Source: Paenibacillus sp. BIHB 4019 (GTDB taxonomy: Bacteria > Bacillota > Bacilli > Paenibacillales > Paenibacillaceae). From it: a DNA stretch of 64,000 bases. Made by a program: the position numbers and the translations under genes. The first letter of the stretch is position 1. The number at the start of each line of letters is the position of its first letter. Positions 62,706 to 64,000 of this stretch are shown in pieces. A model generated the notes under the pieces. That model saw only the letters and a program-made list of their open reading frames with translations. It ran no database searches and was not told the DNA's origin. The stretch is from positions 4,512,501 to 4,576,500 of the forward strand of contig NZ_CP016808.1 of the NCBI RefSeq assembly GCF_002741035.1, read 5' to 3'.

Positions 62706-63035
62706 GTGGCTGTTTCAGCAATAATTCTCGAACCACAAAACGAATTTGAACAACATTTTAGTATTCCAATAGCTACACAAAATTTCTTTGAAAGATACTG
62801 GATACCTGCAATTGAGTCAATAAATACAGAGTGGATTGTGGGTATTAGGTATGGAATAGATGTCACAAAAGAAGATGCTGTTTGTTTGATACATGAACTT
62901 AGTTTACTTAAAGACTGGGCACAAAGAAATTTACAGGGTAATGTGCAAGAACAAATACTATCAAGAATTGTTCTTCTTGAAACTAAGCTTCCTACTGCTT
63001 TTCAACGAGGAGATACTGTGGTTTTTATTGGGTGA
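62706..63035 (+). CDS. Presumed immunity protein of the toxin
   Basis: A 109-aa acidic, soluble protein (LEPQNEFEQHFSIPIATQNF, ESINTEWIVGIRYGIDVTKE). GTG 62706 is preferred: GGAGG at 62692-62696 gives a 9-base spacing, whereas TTG 62700 is 3 bases away. It starts 2 bp after the toxin stop and shares its AT-rich composition, the usual arrangement of a toxin-immunity pair. I do not recognise the family; the role is inferred from position. No other immunity gene is adjacent. Confidence 0.75.
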   Translation: MAVSAIILEPQNEFEQHFSIPIATQNFFERYWIPAIESINTEWIVGIRYGIDVTKEDAVCLIHELSLLKDWAQRNLQGNVQEQILSRIVLLETKLPTAFQRGDTVVFIG

Positions 63036-63225
63036 ATAGAGTAATGCATTGATTTCATGCCTTTCAAGTTTTTTCTTTGAGGGGGATACCCAGTGCCGAA
63101 TGGACCCATCATTCAACCAATAACACAGTTAACCCATGTAATACCCGTATAAAGATTTCACCATTTCGGTTGTACGCACATCAATTGCTTTAATTTTATA
63201 ACCTAAATAACGCTATTCCGTTACA

Positions 63226-63282
63226 TTAAACAGGTTGATTATGGTCAGATACCACCGTAATTGACCTGTTTTTTGTTATGTT
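63226..63282 (+). terminator. Terminator of toxin operon
   Basis: AACAGGTTGATTATGGT, loop CAGAT, ACCACCGTAATTGACCTGTT, then TTTTGTT. A long stem with a small bulge, 190 bp after the immunity gene. Confidence 0.75.
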
Positions 63283-63820
63283 CGTTTTCTTGCGTTTTTT
63301 TCAAATTTACTCGCAACTGTAGAATACGCCGCCCCGATAGGGAAGATGAAATAGCAATAAGTCGCATCTTTTAGGGGAGATACTGCCACTATTAAGAGTA
63401 GGACAGCTAAAACGAAAGTTTTTTCATATCGTCTGCAACTTAACTATGGGGAACAATAAACACATTACTCAACCTATAACGCATGACACCCCAAGTAATA
63501 AGCCGCAATGCGAGTAAGCTCCCCGTATTGTGGCTTTCTTATATTCTGAATGATCTTAACGGACATTAAAAAACATCCATAGTGCCGAATGATTCGGACG
63601 ACACTATCCAAGTAAACGTAAATTTCATAATCCCCGTAACAAAAATACTTTCACATATGATTACACAAAGCATGTATGTTGCTGAACATATTCCAGCAGG
63701 TGAATGGTTCCTAAATCATTTAATGATAAATCCTTAAGTAGACAAAATTCGTCTATGCAAAACTGCGAAAAAGTCCATTGAAGGAAGCAAAAGGGCAGAG
63801 TAGAATAAAGGAGCTATCAT

Positions 63821-63835
63821 TGAGAATTATTATCA
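63821..63835 (+). promoter_or_regulatory. Fur box
   Basis: TGAGAATTATTATCA matches the 7-1-7 Fur consensus TGATAATNATTATCA at 14 of 15 positions, 20 bp upstream of the lipoprotein start. It indicates iron-dependent repression. Confidence 0.85.
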
Positions 63836-63854
63836 TATAAAAGGGAGAGGTCTT

Positions 63855-64000
63855 ATGTTTGTTTCGTTATTTTCTGTTTCCAAACGATTGATTTTCGTGG
63901 GCGCGGCAGCTGTGCTCATGCTGCTGCTTGCAGCCTGCGGCTCGAATGCAGGCCATTCAGCGGAGGGAACGGGCTCGACGCAGCCTGCCTCCGCCGCCGC
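63855..64000 (+). CDS. Iron-regulated ABC transporter binding lipoprotein (3' truncated by window)
   Basis: Forty-eight codons are visible. ATG 63855 follows AAGGGAGAGG. Signal peptide RLIFVGAAAVLMLLLAAC ends with lipobox LAAC (Cys about residue 27), and a Ser/Gly/Ala/Thr linker follows. The strong Fur box suggests a siderophore or heme-iron binding protein of the FeuA/FhuD/YfiY kind; the ligand-binding domain itself lies outside the window. The call as iron uptake is inference from regulation. Confidence 0.7.
   Translation, partial: MFVSLFSVSKRLIFVGAAAVLMLLLAACGSNAGHSAEGTGSTQPASAA

Larger units (their letters stand above)
63036..63854. other. Long non-coding gap after toxin operon
   Basis: About 820 bp with a terminator at 63226-63280 and the Fur box and ribosome-binding site of the last gene. 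Two short frames share a weak similarity: 63093-63152 (19 codons from GTG, with GAGGGGG upstream) and 63446 onward (23 codons), both containing ITQPIT/IIQPIT-like peptides. I would not call them genes. The region may hold traces of exchanged toxin cassettes. Confidence 0.4.

Noticed and set aside
63093..63152. Small 19-codon frame from GTG with a good GAGGGGG site
   Set aside because: Too short to support; only a weak resemblance to another short frame nearby. Kept as a comment in the intergenic entry.

Overview
The window looks like a chromosomal segment of a Paenibacillus-type endospore-forming Firmicute. The reasons are family composition and signals, not a database match: LplB/YtcP-type sugar permeases, many MFS and ABC sugar transporters, GlpP/GlpK, a BirA-type operator before bioB, CcpA cre-like sites, a Fur box, strong AGGAGG ribosome-binding sites, a LytTR regulator, S-layer homology domains and a WXG-like polymorphic toxin. 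Base composition is mixed: most metabolic genes are moderately GC-rich, while about 19.2-23.2 kb, 55.5-58.1 kb and the tip of the toxin with its immunity gene are clearly AT-richer.

Layout. 1-4.5 kb: end of a sugar-uptake operon (two ABC permeases, an MFS carrier, an unrecognised 560-aa protein). 4.6-10.9 kb, minus strand: a decayed C-terminal fragment of a PQQ-type sugar dehydrogenase, an alpha/beta hydrolase, a secreted metzincin-like protease, a GNAT acetyltransferase, a cytochrome P450 plus TetR unit with a clear promoter and operator, and a proline-rich possible spore protein. 11.1-15.8 kb, minus: ECF sigma factor, six-TM protein, ABC ATPase and two permeases. 16.1-19.1 kb: a hypothetical gene, then glpP-glpK with promoter, leader hairpin and cre-like site. 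19.2-23.3 kb: an AT-rich divergent locus with an ABC exporter, LytTR regulator, tubby/LURP-like protein, SpoIIM-like membrane protein and TM2-type protein on one side and a 94-aa amphipathic peptide on the other; this is a candidate peptide-antibiotic or immunity system. 23.4-28.6 kb: ArsR/AHSA1 pair, bioB, a spermidine-synthase-like gene and a UbiD decarboxylase.

29.0-35.5 kb: a plus-strand set of GT2 glycosyltransferase, class III aminotransferase, zinc dehydrogenase, MFS exporter, DUF1349 protein and HAD phosphatase, which together could make and export an amino-sugar or amino-polyol compound. 35.4-42.4 kb: AraC regulator, HemD-like protein, lipoprotein, NagZ-like hexosaminidase, GntR and AraC regulators, and an Rpn-type nuclease remnant. 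42.8-54.2 kb: sugar and sugar-acid uptake and catabolism (RraA-like, ABC importer with cre, UxuA-like, aldose epimerase, phosphodiester glycosidase, enolase-superfamily dehydratase, two SDRs). 54.5-55.5 kb: AI-2E family transporter. 55.8-63.0 kb: an SLH protein, a 1130-aa secreted protein, a WXG-like polymorphic toxin with a PD-(D/E)xK-like tip, and an immunity gene. The window ends in a Fur-box-preceded lipoprotein gene.

A family of about 100-bp double-hairpin intergenic repeats occurs at four loci: 15.8, 28.7 and 33.9-34.1 kb, plus a five-copy 98-bp tandem array at 48.2-48.7 kb. The copies diverge in sequence but keep their pairing. I consider the repeats, the 19-23 kb peptide locus and the 55.8-63 kb toxin operon the most interesting parts of the window.
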